A stretch of DNA of 64,000 nucleotides from Liolophura sinensis. Lineage: Eukaryota > Mollusca > Polyplacophora > Chitonida > Chitonidae. The translations under genes were made by a program, and so were the position numbers. Positions 34,046-43,499 of the stretch are shown here, piece after piece. The first letter of the stretch is position 1; every line of letters starts with the position of its first letter. The stretch lies in the NCBI RefSeq assembly GCF_032854445.1, contig NW_027018054.1:1-64000 (forward strand), given 5' to 3'. The notes under the pieces were generated by a model. It was not told the origin of the DNA and ran no database searches. It saw only the letters and a program-made list of their open reading frames with translations.

Positions 34046-34258
34046 GGCGGGCTCCGGATTTTTTGCGCTAGCAACCCCCCGTTAGGGGGGTTAATTGGGG
34101 CTGACACATCCCACTACCTTTGGGTCATCTACAACACCCCTTGGTAAGGTCTCTCTGCCCCCGAAACTGTCGAAAGTTGCAGAGATTCCTTAGAAGTGCG
34201 TAGAGCCCGGCGCCATATGCAGGTAACGCATTCATATACTACATATACAGGAGACCAA

Positions 34259-34366
34259 ATCGGGATTTGACCTAGCAAACATCCCCTTATACATGTAGTA
34301 TATGAATACGCCCCTTACACACAGCGCCTTTCCCACCTCTGTCAGCCGACTGAGCTATATCCCACG
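34259..34366 (-). ncRNA. second tRNA-like sequence, hairpin in its variable part
   Basis: The minus strand reads GGGATATAGCTCAGTCGGCT (good A box/D arm). Later it reads GCTAGGTCAAATCCCGATTT (B-box-like). One arm of the ATTCATATACTAC hairpin lies between them and the other just beyond the B-box-like end. Also present in copy 2 (about 62,120-62,225). tRNA-derived SINE is the simplest reading. Confidence 0.5.
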
Positions 34367-34549
34367 ACCCACGAAACATAGGCTAAATTGGAAAGTCTAT
34401 CCCGCATAAACAAAATATTTCCAAATAATTCTCTTAAAAATACTGGATTTTATCAAACAAGATACGCTAAAAAAGGCTGTCAGATTTATTTTTTATAAAA
34501 ATCCGTGGTTTAAGCCCTATAGTGGGGAGAAAATCATCTGAATCACCCT

Positions 34550-34788
34550 GTTGTGCAATACAGCCATCCTATATATAGACTATAATCCTTATGTATTAAA
34601 TGCCAACTAGGTCGCCTCATATCAATGTGTGTGTACCCACGCAGAACAGCTCACGCCATTTGACATCTACATCGATAAAAAGAAGGCCTTTCCAGTTCAG
34701 TTCACACACTGTTGTGCAATACACAATAGACTATAATCCTTATGTATTAAATGCCAACTAGGTCGCCTCATATCAATGTGTGTGTGTA
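34550..34788. repeat. duplicated block enclosing an inverted X6 fragment
   Basis: GTTGTGCAATAC ... TATCAATGTGTGTGT occurs at 34,550-34,634 and again at 34,711-34,788; copy 2 has it once (62,407-62,495). The 72 bases between them (34,635-34,706) translate on the plus strand as an N-terminal piece of X6 (EQLTPFDIYIDKKKAFPVQF). X6 itself is on the minus strand. Confidence 0.88.
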
Positions 34789-34852
34789 GGCGAGACTTGT
34801 AAATAAGCGTGTATGCCTTGGCTGGGGAGGCGCCTAAGGGGGGTTTTATGGG

Positions 34853-34943
34853 GAAGCGGGGAAAGGAGGGTGGGGGCCTCTATTTGTTATGGGGAGGGCC
34901 CCAATGGGGGGCGTGTGCCAGAACCTATACTCTGTATACTGCT
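34853..34943 (-). repeat. right terminal inverted repeat, copy 1
   Basis: Reverse complement of 23,685-23,775; ends GTATACTGCT at 34,943, followed by AAAGTA. Confidence 0.92.
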
Positions 34944-34949
34944 AAAGTA
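34944..34949. repeat. target-site duplication AAAGTA, right
   Basis: Exact match to 23,679-23,684. The LINE reading frame continues from here on the minus strand. Confidence 0.92.
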
Positions 34950-36567
34950 AGTAACCAAATCCTCTCCAAGTGACGAGTCAGTGGATACTGAAAGAGCTTG
35001 CTTTAACTCTGTTAGAGAAAAATCATCATCGATGGGAATTTCATCAAATGCAATATTTTCAAAAGAATGAGCTTTCTCCATTTCTTCCTTATGAGATATA
35101 TTCAGGGCAATAATTCCTCGGGCTGAAGACATAGGAAAAGCTGTCGTCTAAAATGTTACATTTATCTGCATTGGTGGCATATTCAGAATCGATATGAACA
35201 ATGGTGGGAATAGCTTTGGATTTCCCCTTGCCATTAATGGATTTAATTTAATCGATGGGAATTTCATCAAATGCAATATTTTCAAAAGAATGAGCTTTCT
35301 CCATTTCTTCCTTATGAGATATATTCAGGGCAATAATTCCTCGGGCTGAAGACATAGGAAAAGCTGTCGTCTAAAATGTTACATTTATCTGCATTGGTGG
35401 CATATTCAGAATCGATATGAACAATGGTGGGAATAGCTTTAGATTTCCCCTTGCCATTCATGGATTTAATTTGAGCCCAAACGTTTTTGATTGGTGTATT
35501 CTCGGATAAATTACTACAAAATTGCCGCCAGTGATCTTCCTGAGCTCGTTTAATTGTTCGTTGAGCTACAGCCTTCGCCCTCTTGTACAATATGATATCA
35601 TCGTAATGTCGTGTACGACGTGTTCGATTCTTGAGACGTTTACGTTCCCTAACGGCAGCAGAGCATTCGGTATTCCACCACGGAACTGGCATTTTATATT
35701 TCATATCCCCAGAACATTTAGGTATTATCTTCGTGGCTGCAGCGTTAATGGCGCCCACAATGTTGTTAGAAAATACATCCACATTGTCATCCAAAATCTC
35801 ACAATTAAAGGATTTCCTACATTCCTTTTGGTAAAGCCCCCAATTTGCTCTTTTAATGCTCCATCTGGGAGGATGACCCACTGAGTTTACATAAGGATTG
35901 AAATCCCAGGATACATGGACGGGTAGGTGATCACTCCCACACGGTGAGATATTATCCACGGACCAATCAAAAGACAGGTTTAGGTCAGGGGAACACAAAG
36001 TAAGATCAAGATGTGAGAAATTACCAGAGTGGGGATCAACTCGAGTGCCTGAACCATCATTAAGTACACATACTCCATATTGATCAATAAAGTACCTTCA
36101 AGTACCCGCCCATTTTGGTTAACAGCTGCACTACCCCACAACGGACTGTATGCATTGAAATCCCCGCATAAAATGTAGGAGTTATTCACAGATGACATAA
36201 GGGAGTTAAAGTTGGAACGATCCAGACGGTTCGACAGGTTGTAAACGTTTACAACACTAACGGATGCACCGTTAGTTCTAGCTTTATTGAAACACTGGGC
36301 TTCTATGCTGATAAACGAAGATAATCTAACCTCGGAAAAGGAAAGTCCATGTTTTAAGAACATAGCAAAGCCGCCGCCACCTCTCGTCTCCCTATCTAGT
36401 CTGTTAATAAAATATCCAGGATATGTATAATCAAGATGCCGCTTTAAAAAGATTTCTTGTAAGCAGACAGCATTCGGTTCAGGATTTACATTAGAAAGAT
36501 AGAACTTTAACTCCTGGCCGTGGGTACCGATACCCCAAATATTCTGATGAAGCAAATTAAACGCCAT
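34950..36567 (-). pseudogene. second LINE family: ORF2 5' half (endonuclease and linker)
   Basis: ATG at 36,567 (MAFNLLHQNIWGIG). Endonuclease motifs: QNIWG, LQEIFLK with the Glu, GDFNAYSPLWGS, and after a frame change GSDHLPVHVSW. The linker has PWWNTECSAAVRERKR, a typical segment before the reverse transcriptase. The frame near 35,130-34,950 ends DDFSLTELKQALSVSTDSSL and is interrupted by the Polinton-like element; the reverse transcriptase follows at 23,684 and below. A 223-bp tandem duplication (35,028-35,473) adds a second break. Confidence 0.82.
35028..35473. repeat. perfectly spaced 223-bp tandem duplication
   Basis: Unit 1 at 35,028-35,250, unit 2 at 35,251-35,473, both starting ATCGATGGGAATTTCATC. 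I see only two or three differences (such as G/A near 35,218 and A/C near 35,236), so it is recent compared with the LINE decay. Confidence 0.92.
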
Positions 36568-36902
36568 TATTGCCGAAAAAAGCGAAACAGTGAAGCAATA
36601 AAGGTTAAAGAATACATAAACATTACGAAACCTTAGCAGAAACCAGACTAGAGAGTACAGACTTGAGACGGGTAAAGTTGACATGTTCAGGCCCGAGCCC
36701 TGACTGGGCGATATGGACGACCTCAGCTATAAACTGATCAGCCTCTCTAAGCTCAAGGGCTTTGAGCATTACTCCAGTGAACACGGCTATGATTTTAGTT
36801 GCCGTAGACAAATACAAATCTTCGGTTTGATTACATGAATCCGACATGGTTTGGGTAAATGCAGATTTCATTACTTAACTCGCTTAAATTGTGAGGTGGG
36901 TT

Positions 36903-37913
36903 TCACAGGATGAACGTCTGGTCGAGGTGGTGTACTGTTATACGTAGGTTGTGTACTATTATCCTAGGTGGTGTACTATTACACGTAGATGGTGAACATT
37001 CAGAGCCTTCAAGTAAAGCCCTCTCTGCAGGCCTTTCATGATAAGGTCGACTGTTCTCTTCACGAACATTCTTAAGAGCTTCGGCAAACGAAACTTTCTG
37101 CGTTACCTTAATATACTGGGCTTTACTAGCCTGCTTGCGATATGGACAGCCCAAGTAGGCAGATGAATGGTCGAGGGAGCCGCAATTAACGCACTTGGGT
37201 CTATCCACATTTCTATACTGCTCAAACTCATGTTCTCCTGCACAACGAGGACAACGCTGCTTTCCCCTGCATGAAGACGATATATGGCCGTAGACCTGGC
37301 ACTTGTAGCAGCGTAATACCGGAGGAACGTACGGTTTGACTTCTAACATTTCATAACCTAAACAAATTTCAGTAGGAATGTCTTCGAGATCGAAATGCAA
37401 CAGCATGCATTGTGTTTTCATTTTCTCCCTCCCCTCATATAGCCTTTCCACTTTATAACAGTTGTTTTTCTTCAAAGCAGCCAATACATCTTCTTCCGTT
37501 AGCTCATCTCCTACCCCATAAATAACACCCCGTGCTTGTTTAGCATATAACTGTTGTCTACATTGCACATCACGTCCCATAATAGAGGTTAATGCCAAAG
37601 CCTTTTTAACTTGGGCTGGTCCCGTACATATAATTAATAGCTCTTTAGAATCCTGCCTTTTCACCTGTTTGATGTTACCGATAGCTTGCTGTATCGCTTG
37701 TCCAAATTTTATGTTGTTCCACGCTGTAATGGGCAGGCCACCCTTAGTGCATATAACCACACTGTGATTGCCTGAATTTGACCTGGTGTTTACTTGTCTA
37801 GGTTTCCTCCCCTCAGAGGACGCCCGATCCAAGGATAAATCGCGTACCCGTTTATTACTGGAACATACCTCCGAGAATTCCATGGAATCCTCACCCCCTT
37901 CGGCGTCGTCCAT
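36903..37913 (-). CDS. second LINE family: ORF1 (Gag-like, zinc knuckles), open 336-aa frame
   Basis: ATG at 37,913 (MDDAEGGEDSMEFSEV). A central RRM-like region (GVIYGVGDELTEEDVLAALK, MLLHFDLEDIPTEICLGYEM) is followed by zinc knuckles CYKCQVYGHISSSC and CPRCAGEHEFEQ (the Cys/His pattern is disturbed) and CVNCGSLDHSSAYLGC. It then has a QKVSFAEALKN box common in ORF1 tails. The last 25 residues look like low-complexity read-through (repeated TACACGTAGG-type DNA). The original tail may continue in another frame at 36,871-36,623. It would coat LINE RNA in the cytoplasm. Confidence 0.78.
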   Translation of the reverse strand: MDDAEGGEDSMEFSEVCSSNKRVRDLSLDRASSEGRKPRQVNTRSNSGNHSVVICTKGGLPITAWNNIKFGQAIQQAIGNIKQVKRQDSKELLIICTGPAQVKKALALTSIMGRDVQCRQQLYAKQARGVIYGVGDELTEEDVLAALKKNNCYKVERLYEGREKMKTQCMLLHFDLEDIPTEICLGYEMLEVKPYVPPVLRCYKCQVYGHISSSCRGKQRCPRCAGEHEFEQYRNVDRPKCVNCGSLDHSSAYLGCPYRKQASKAQYIKVTQKVSFAEALKNVREENSRPYHERPAERALLEGSECSPSTCNSTPPRIIVHNLRITVHHLDQTFIL

Positions 37914-38114
37914 AGTCAGTTAATCTAAATACATGTATAATACCTAAGGTGTATAGGACAGGTGTGTTATTATGTAAGACTGTTAAAGCACACGTGAGTG
38001 TTGCCCGGGAGCTGCTCCAGGCCGGGACAAGACAAAAGGCGCTCGGGTTAGTAATGCAGAGTACACAGTGCACGTACAGGATTTGTACTGCATACAATCC
38101 TACCATTATACCAA

Positions 38115-38475
38115 AGGGACCGGCTCGGATAGCACAGTTGGTAGAGCGTCCGCTTCGGGACCGGTAGATCCAGGATCAATCCTTGATCGAGTCACGCCTA
38201 AGACTTTAAAAGAGGAAGTTGTAACTTCCTCGGTTGGCGTTCAGCATGAAGGGGATAGTGCAACGACTGGTTGACCCGTATCAGTATAATGGCTCGGGCG
38301 GGGCGGCTTACTTGCCTTCGGTAAGTCGTCTCAGTGATGCAGCACTAAATAAAAGAGCGGTGGAAATCCGTCCTGCAACAAGGAGGCACATTGCACGTAC
38401 ATGCACCCTAATGATTCCTTCGTCGTCATATGACTGAAAAATTGTTGAGTACAACGTTAAACCCCAAGCATTCAC
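38115..38475 (+). repeat. tRNA-derived SINE (S3)
   Basis: Head GATAGCACAGTTGGTAGAGC (A box) and AGGATCAATCCTTGATCGAG (B box), then a core with TAATGGCTCGGGCGGGGCGG, and a tail ACGTTAAACCCCAAGCATTC ending in CACTCACT. The structure is that of SINEs common in bivalves and gastropods. Partial tails lie at 8.21, 16.6 and 17.4 kb. Confidence 0.82.
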
Positions 38476-38479
38476 TCAC

Positions 38480-39600
38480 TATACCAAAGGTATAGGAACT
38501 ATGGCCCTACACTAAGCAATATATACCACTATTTAAATCACAGCAAAATTTACAACTGCGGAATATTCTCCTCACTACACTATATTTACAACTTAGTCAC
38601 CAACAGTGTCTACACACGGCAAGTACATATACAATACAAAAACATTCTTACGACCCAAACTGTCTGTATTATAAAGAGATGGCTTGTTCGAAATACACGA
38701 CAGTTTAGCCGCACAAAAAAGTAACCAAAACCAGCAAATTTATTTTACAACAATTTATTAGCTTAACAAGAACAGATAATAAGACTTATACAAATACTAA
38801 AGTACTTAAGTTTAACAAGAAAGGATAGAAGTATCTATACAAATACTAAAGTACTTACGGTGTCAAGTCCAAACGGACGCATGTATTCCACAATATATAT
38901 ATATCACACAGGCATAAACGCTCGGAGGCAAATTCACAAGAGGGAAAATCCACAGTATAAATGAGTGTATGACGAAATATACAAAAAATTCCACAGACAG
39001 GGTCCGTGTACTAATAGGCACAGTGTATACAAGAGCACAAATTAAACATACAAGTTCAGACTGAACAAGTGCTCGGTGGAGATAGGATATAACAAAGCCA
39101 GAGGCTATAGAGACACCAAAATTCAGCACAAATGGCCAACTAAAGTAATACACAACAAAAGCATTCAAGCTCTCAATAATTCTCCTTTCTCCGTTTTCTG
39201 TTCTCTCCCGTTTGACCTGCTTTCATATTTCTTATATAGCCTGGAGGAATTGTCTAGAATAAGAAAATTCCTGAACACTTGATGTAAACAAACAGGGACC
39301 GAACTGAGCGCATTCTGGAATAGTCTAAGGTAGAGGCAGACAGCAGGCGCTGAACTCAGCGTATGTAAACAGTGGCAAGCTAAATTTAGAAACTGACGGC
39401 AGTCGTGCACATAACAAAATAAACAAACGAGAAAAAAAACTTGTGCGTGCGCAAATGTACAAATATATATTGCAGTCATAAAAGTATACACAAACAGTAT
39501 ATTATATACACTTATCTATGAAGCAATCATAGACAAGGAGTAAAACAAGGGGGTGTAGCTACCAAACAATACAGAGTTTGTAGGCCGATGCCATCCCAGA
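38480..39600. other. no gene recognised
   Basis: AT-rich intron sequence. A short direct repeat (GATA(A/G)(T)AAG...TATACAAATACTAAAGTACTTA) occurs twice near 38,790 and 38,840. Nothing else is identifiable. Confidence 0.55.
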
Positions 39601-39639
39601 GTTTTCTTCTGAGCTCCACATGTACGTCAATCTGTGTCC

Positions 39640-40535
39640 CGGTTCGGCACTGAGGGTTCTTTATATGTAGATGATTTCTTTATATTTGGAAAGGATTCTA
39701 CAGTTCGCTCTACGTTTGACCTGATTAACAGCGATGCCGTTAATAATTATTTGAAGGTTGTTGGCTTGTATAAGAGAATATAGTTTTGGTGCATCAAACA
39801 AAAAGCAATTGTGGTTTTCGTCTTTTCAGTGAAATTTAGTTTTTAGGTGCTTTTAAAATGCTCAAATGTTTTCCTTTAACTTTTGATTGTTCATCAGCTC
39901 ATGTCGAAAACTATTCACGGCTTCGTCGTTGACACATCATCTCGCCACAAGATGGCTGAGATATTGCCGAAGTGGCGTCATTCATTTATTCATTCATTTA
40001 AACGTCAGTTTCAGCTTTGTCTCAATAAGATCGAGACATGGGCAACTAAAAATGTTTTTAGATTTTCAGCGTCTAAAAGCGTCGGGATGCATTTGTGTAA
40101 TAAACGGAAAATTCATCTTGACCCTGAGCTTTATTTTTATGGTGAACAAGTTAAAATTGTTGGAGAAACTAAATTTTTAGGTATAATATTTGATTTTAAG
40201 CTAACGTTTATACATCATATTAAAATGCTGAAAGCTAAATGTACAAAGGCTCTCGATATAATTAAGGTCGTGTCTAGCACCGAAAGGGGTGCCAACCGAT
40301 CTGCTCTAAATTGGACTATGGATCCATCATTTACGGTTCCTCTAGGAAGTCGTGTATTAAAATGTTGGATCCTGTTCATCACTAAGGTTTGAGGCTCAGC
40401 CTTTGTGCTTTTAGAACCTCAGCAGTGGAGTTTATACATGGAGGCAAATGAGCCTTCTTTATATAACCGACGTATAAAACTGAACCTTCAATATGCTACA
40501 AAGCTTAAAGCTCATCCAACAAACCCTGCCTACGC
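39640..40535 (+). mobile_element. I-type LINE fragment g
   Basis: 39,645-39,780 carries the YVDDF box (TATATGTAGATGATTTCTTT) joined to C-terminal tail sequence (NNYLKVVGLYKRI). 39,990-40,390 carries the reverse-transcriptase thumb (FSASKSVGMHLCNKRKIHLD, FLGIIFDFKLTFIHHIKMLK). It ends at about 40,535 next to repeat R. Confidence 0.72.
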
Positions 40536-40539
40536 CTGT

Positions 40540-41025
40540 GCTTGACGCAATGGTCCGTTACTTTTGAATCACAATCTGTTCGGTTAAGGTCTGTAACGCT
40601 CGTCATTTCGAACTGTATCCAATACCGCTTCACCTTGGGCAAGGGGCCGCAAAGGCAGCCATGCTCAGTACATCTGCATGATGCCTTTATGAACAGTTGC
40701 AATCAAAGCACGACTGAGATACCTTGTTTAATTGTTATTTGACATGGAACTCATTCATGGACTACGAATTCTAACTTTGATATGGAATTCATGCATGGAA
40801 TATTCATTGTCTGCCCGGCATCACTGAAACCTCATGACTGCTTCTCTCTTGTGTGTTACCGGCTTTATTTCTTATTTGTATAATTTCTTACATACCTTTG
40901 TCTTTGGGAGTAAGTGTTAAACTTTGTTTTGGAAATGGGTCTTGCGATTATCGACTTGGAACGCCCATAACGGACTTCGAATGGTATATGAATGTCGGAC
41001 TTGACGCTTATGTATAATTATTTAT
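40540..41025 (+). repeat. dispersed repeat R, near full-length copy
   Basis: From GTCCGTTACTTTTGAATCAC to GGACTTGACGCTTATG. Reverse-complement partner at 5,560-6,050; partial copies at 2.4, 9.8 and 63.1 kb. Confidence 0.78.
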
Positions 41026-41426
41026 TCATTCAAAGCAATATTGATTGGAAGTACATGTTTGGAGCCTAATTTTTGGTCCGTGTTGTTACAATTTAACGGG
41101 CGTTCAAGGCTTTTTCTTCGCATCTCCTGTCAGCCCGGGAAAATTTCACTTCATTTATACCACTGCGAGGCCCTGGATCACGAAGCAATAATAAACTATG
41201 ATCAAAGTTTCAAATCACTTCAAAAACTTGCATTTTTAATGTGACAAGGTCAAAATACTGCTTGACAACATAAATTCTTGTTATAGTGGCTTCAGCCACT
41301 ATAATAGACAGCAAGTACCTGTGTTTCATAAAGTTCACCGCAACAATTTTCCAAACACGTATGTGAATTGGCTAATTAAAATAATGACTCTTGCATTTCT
41401 TATCTATCTTTATCTTTTCATTTCAG

Positions 41427-41547
41427 GCAATTTCGGGACTACTTGAAGGGTATCTGCCAATGCCAACCAACAAGGAAATTATTGAGCACGATGCAAACTA
41501 ACACGGCGACAGGAAACAAAGTGACAGAGCATTCTGAGTTGAGCTAA
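41427..41547 (+). CDS. GPCR terminal exon: helix 8 and C-terminal tail
   Basis: Acceptor TTTTCATTTCAG, then the third base of the codon opened at 19,168. The joined reading is NPMIYTVFSG followed by QFRDYLKGICQCQPTRKLLS, the usual shape of helix 8 with a palmitoylation-type CxC. The tail is short and hydrophilic and ends with TAA at 41,545-41,547. That the phase fits after a 22.3-kb gap and continues with an F-R-x-x-L helix 8 is good evidence that the two exons belong together. Confidence 0.85.
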
Positions 41548-41887
41548 ATTATTTTGTGTCCCGCAAAAAATATGCTGTAAAATGTCATCACATTTTTCAT
41601 GGGCATATTTTATCACAGTACATTTGTATGATTTTCCTAAAAGTATAAAGTTATTATTAATTTCATAGCTATTATCATTAGGTTGAATGCTTATCTGTTG
41701 TGGGTGAAGTGCAGAGGTATGGTTTAGCTTAAAAGTTAAAACTATTAATAATGTTATAGTTATCATTATGCTGCATGGTTTTATCGGTTGTAGATGAATT
41801 AGTTTTTTTTTTGAAGTAAATACCTTTGTAAGGATGTCCTTATAAAATTATGTTACTTGCCTCTGTAACACTTGTACTAATCGATGC

Positions 41888-41893
41888 AATAAA
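41888..41893 (+). promoter_or_regulatory. AATAAA polyadenylation signal for the GPCR gene
   Basis: Canonical hexamer 340 bp after the stop codon, in T-rich surroundings. Other sites are possible. Confidence 0.5.
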
Positions 41894-42348
41894 ATGTTTT
41901 CCTTGCAAGTTGCTACTTAAATCGTTCTAAATTTAAGGCTTATGGTTAGTGGGGTTATGCTATAGAAAATTTAAAGACAAGTGTCCACTATGCAGTAACT
42001 GCCAATTATCCAATAAGACCTGCCTGTGAAACACAAATGAATTACATGAATTCAGTGAATTGAAGTTCAGTCTTTTTAAGCGAGTAGAAAGCGTCTTGGT
42101 CGAATGGCGTCGATCTCAAAGCATTAGAGAAACTGATGTTGGAAACAGTAGCAACCTAGACCAAAGCAAAGGTAGAAAAACTGTTCTACTCTAAAGGATT
42201 ATTGGTGGTCTAGTTGAAACAAGAGCGACAACCTTCAGGGCCTATGATATAAAGGTATGCAATACCTAATATTCTCACACCTTAGCCCCAATATTTCATC
42301 TCACCAGTGATACGGTATTGTTGTCATTTGGCTGCAAGTAGCCAATCG

Positions 42349-42565
42349 GGGGCCTCCGTGGCTCAGATGGTTAGCGCTTACTCAGTCTCTCACCAATGCG
42401 GTTGCTCCAGTTCAAGTCCAGCTCATGCTGGCTTCCTCTCCGTACGTGGGAAGGTCTGTCAGCAACGTGTCGGATTGTTGTGGGTTTCCTCCCACAATAA
42501 CGCTGCCGTCCGTCATATAAGTGAATTATTCTTGAACTTAATCATTCAATCAACTAAATAAATTA
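42349..42565 (+). repeat. tRNA-derived SINE (S2), full-length
   Basis: Head CCTCCGTGGCTCAGATGGTT (A box) and GGTTGCTCCAGTTCAAGTCC (B box), core CGTACGTGGGAAGGTCTGTC, tail TCAATCAACTAAATAAATTA. Matches the bivalve-type SINE whose tail is also at 43.4 kb. Confidence 0.85.
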
Positions 42566-42753
42566 ATCAAGATGCCAATCAAATTAACGTTTTCATTCGT
42601 TAGGCAATATTATGACTTAGGCAATGCTGTCAATTCCATAAAGCAATGTCAATTTGTCAACGTCATAAAGTGACCTCGGCAGAAATTCGTTGTATAGTAA
42701 GAGGTTTCGCGCGATGTGTTCTCTATATGGCAAAAAGTTGAACGCTTTGTCAT

Positions 42754-42785
42754 GTTGTTGATAATGAATCACAACAAAGATCGGA
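42754..42785 (-). repeat. gypsy LTR remnant, 3' copy
   Basis: 32 bp identical to 45,427-45,458 (GTTGTTGATAATGAATCACA and onward). A further match, ATATAACACCAT, follows after a gap, as expected of a partly deleted 3' LTR. Confidence 0.55.
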
Positions 42786-43399
42786 TCGTATATAACACCA
42801 TTATATCTCCACTCTTATGGAGTTAACTGAAATATTTATCAAAGTTTGAAGTTAACCAGAGTTTCGTAAATGAGTTCATTGTCCATACTTTTTATTTCCA
42901 CAATTATTCGCACATTCTGATTAACTTTAGAACAATTAACTTTAACTCAAGATTACACTGACAAGTAACTTTAACACTGCCTTCGAACATAAAGTCATTC
43001 GAAGCCGTAACGTTTGGGTGGATTAATCACACGTCCAGAACGAGAGTTGTGTGCCGCCGCTGCGGATTCTGGCGTATTACTGGAGCAGGTTCCTCAATGT
43101 CGTCAAAAGGATCTGGCAACGGCTGGATCATGTCTAGGATGATTCCCGATGCTGGTTTCGCATATCGCCTATTACGACAATATTGACCTCGATGGTTTTC
43201 GATTTTGTATGACCGGTAGCTGGGAGTTTATCCTTAACGATCCCTGTTGTCGTCTACTTTTTTCGTTGTCTAATTTTTTTTCTCGAACATTTTGTCCTGG
43301 TTTAAGTTCTGGAAGATCTAGGGCACCATGTCGAGAAACGAAGTGTCGCTCATTCGACGATTTCGATTCCGTGTCCTCTCTCAAACTCTCAAAATTCAG

Positions 43400-43497
43400 T
43401 TTCCACCCACCATAATGCTGGCCGCCGTCGTATAAGTGAAATATTCTTGAGTACGGCATAAAACACCAATCAAATAAATAAATAAATAAATAAAAAA
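43400..43497 (+). repeat. SINE S2, 3' part only
   Basis: CCACCATAATGCTGGCCGCC, TATAAGTGAAATATTCTTGA, then AATAAATAAATAAATAAA. The head and core are missing. Confidence 0.8.
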
Positions 43498-43499
43498 TT

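Larger units (their letters stand above)
33790..34852. other. non-coding right arm, copy 1
   Basis: About 1.06 kb without ORFs, closely matching 61,650-62,577 of copy 2, which shows it belongs to the element. It holds two tRNA-like segments (minus strand), a hairpin with 13-bp arms (34,230-34,242 and 34,295-34,307) and a duplicated block (34,550-34,788). The sequence AACCCCCCGTTAGGGGGGTT (34,073-34,092) can also fold back on itself. Confidence 0.75.
23685..34943. mobile_element. Polinton/adintovirus-like element, copy 1 (11,259 bp)
   Basis: Bounded by 91-bp terminal inverted repeats (AGTAGTATAC at the left, ...GTATACTGCT at the right) and an exact AAAGTA duplication. Gene order: Cys-rich ORF (+), DNA polymerase B (+), X1, X2, X3, X4, ATPase and capsid-like protein (all -), X5 (+), X6 (-), X7 (+), X8 (-), then a right arm of about 1.1 kb. 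The combination of family-B polymerase, A32-like ATPase and capsid-like gene with 6-bp duplications is the hallmark of Polintons and related mid-size viruses. The integrase has been deleted (junction near 27,763). No protease gene is visible. Several genes are frameshifted, so the copy is unlikely to be autonomous. Confidence 0.9.
19169..41426 (+). other. 22.3-kb intron of the GPCR gene, filled with mobile elements
   Basis: Begins GTAAGT and ends TTTTCATTTCAG. It contains I-type LINE pieces (19.7-22.1 kb), a second LINE family split by a complete Polinton-like element (22.5-37.9 kb), SINE S3 (38.1 kb), another LINE piece and repeat R (39.6-41.0 kb). Phase continuity across the two exons supports it being a single intron. 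An unrecognised exon inside it is possible but not needed for the frame. Confidence 0.78.

Noticed and set aside
39500-39620. Possible fragment of another LINE (GVKQGGV-like reading near 39,545)
   Set aside because: Only seven residues support it and stops follow at once; too short to call.
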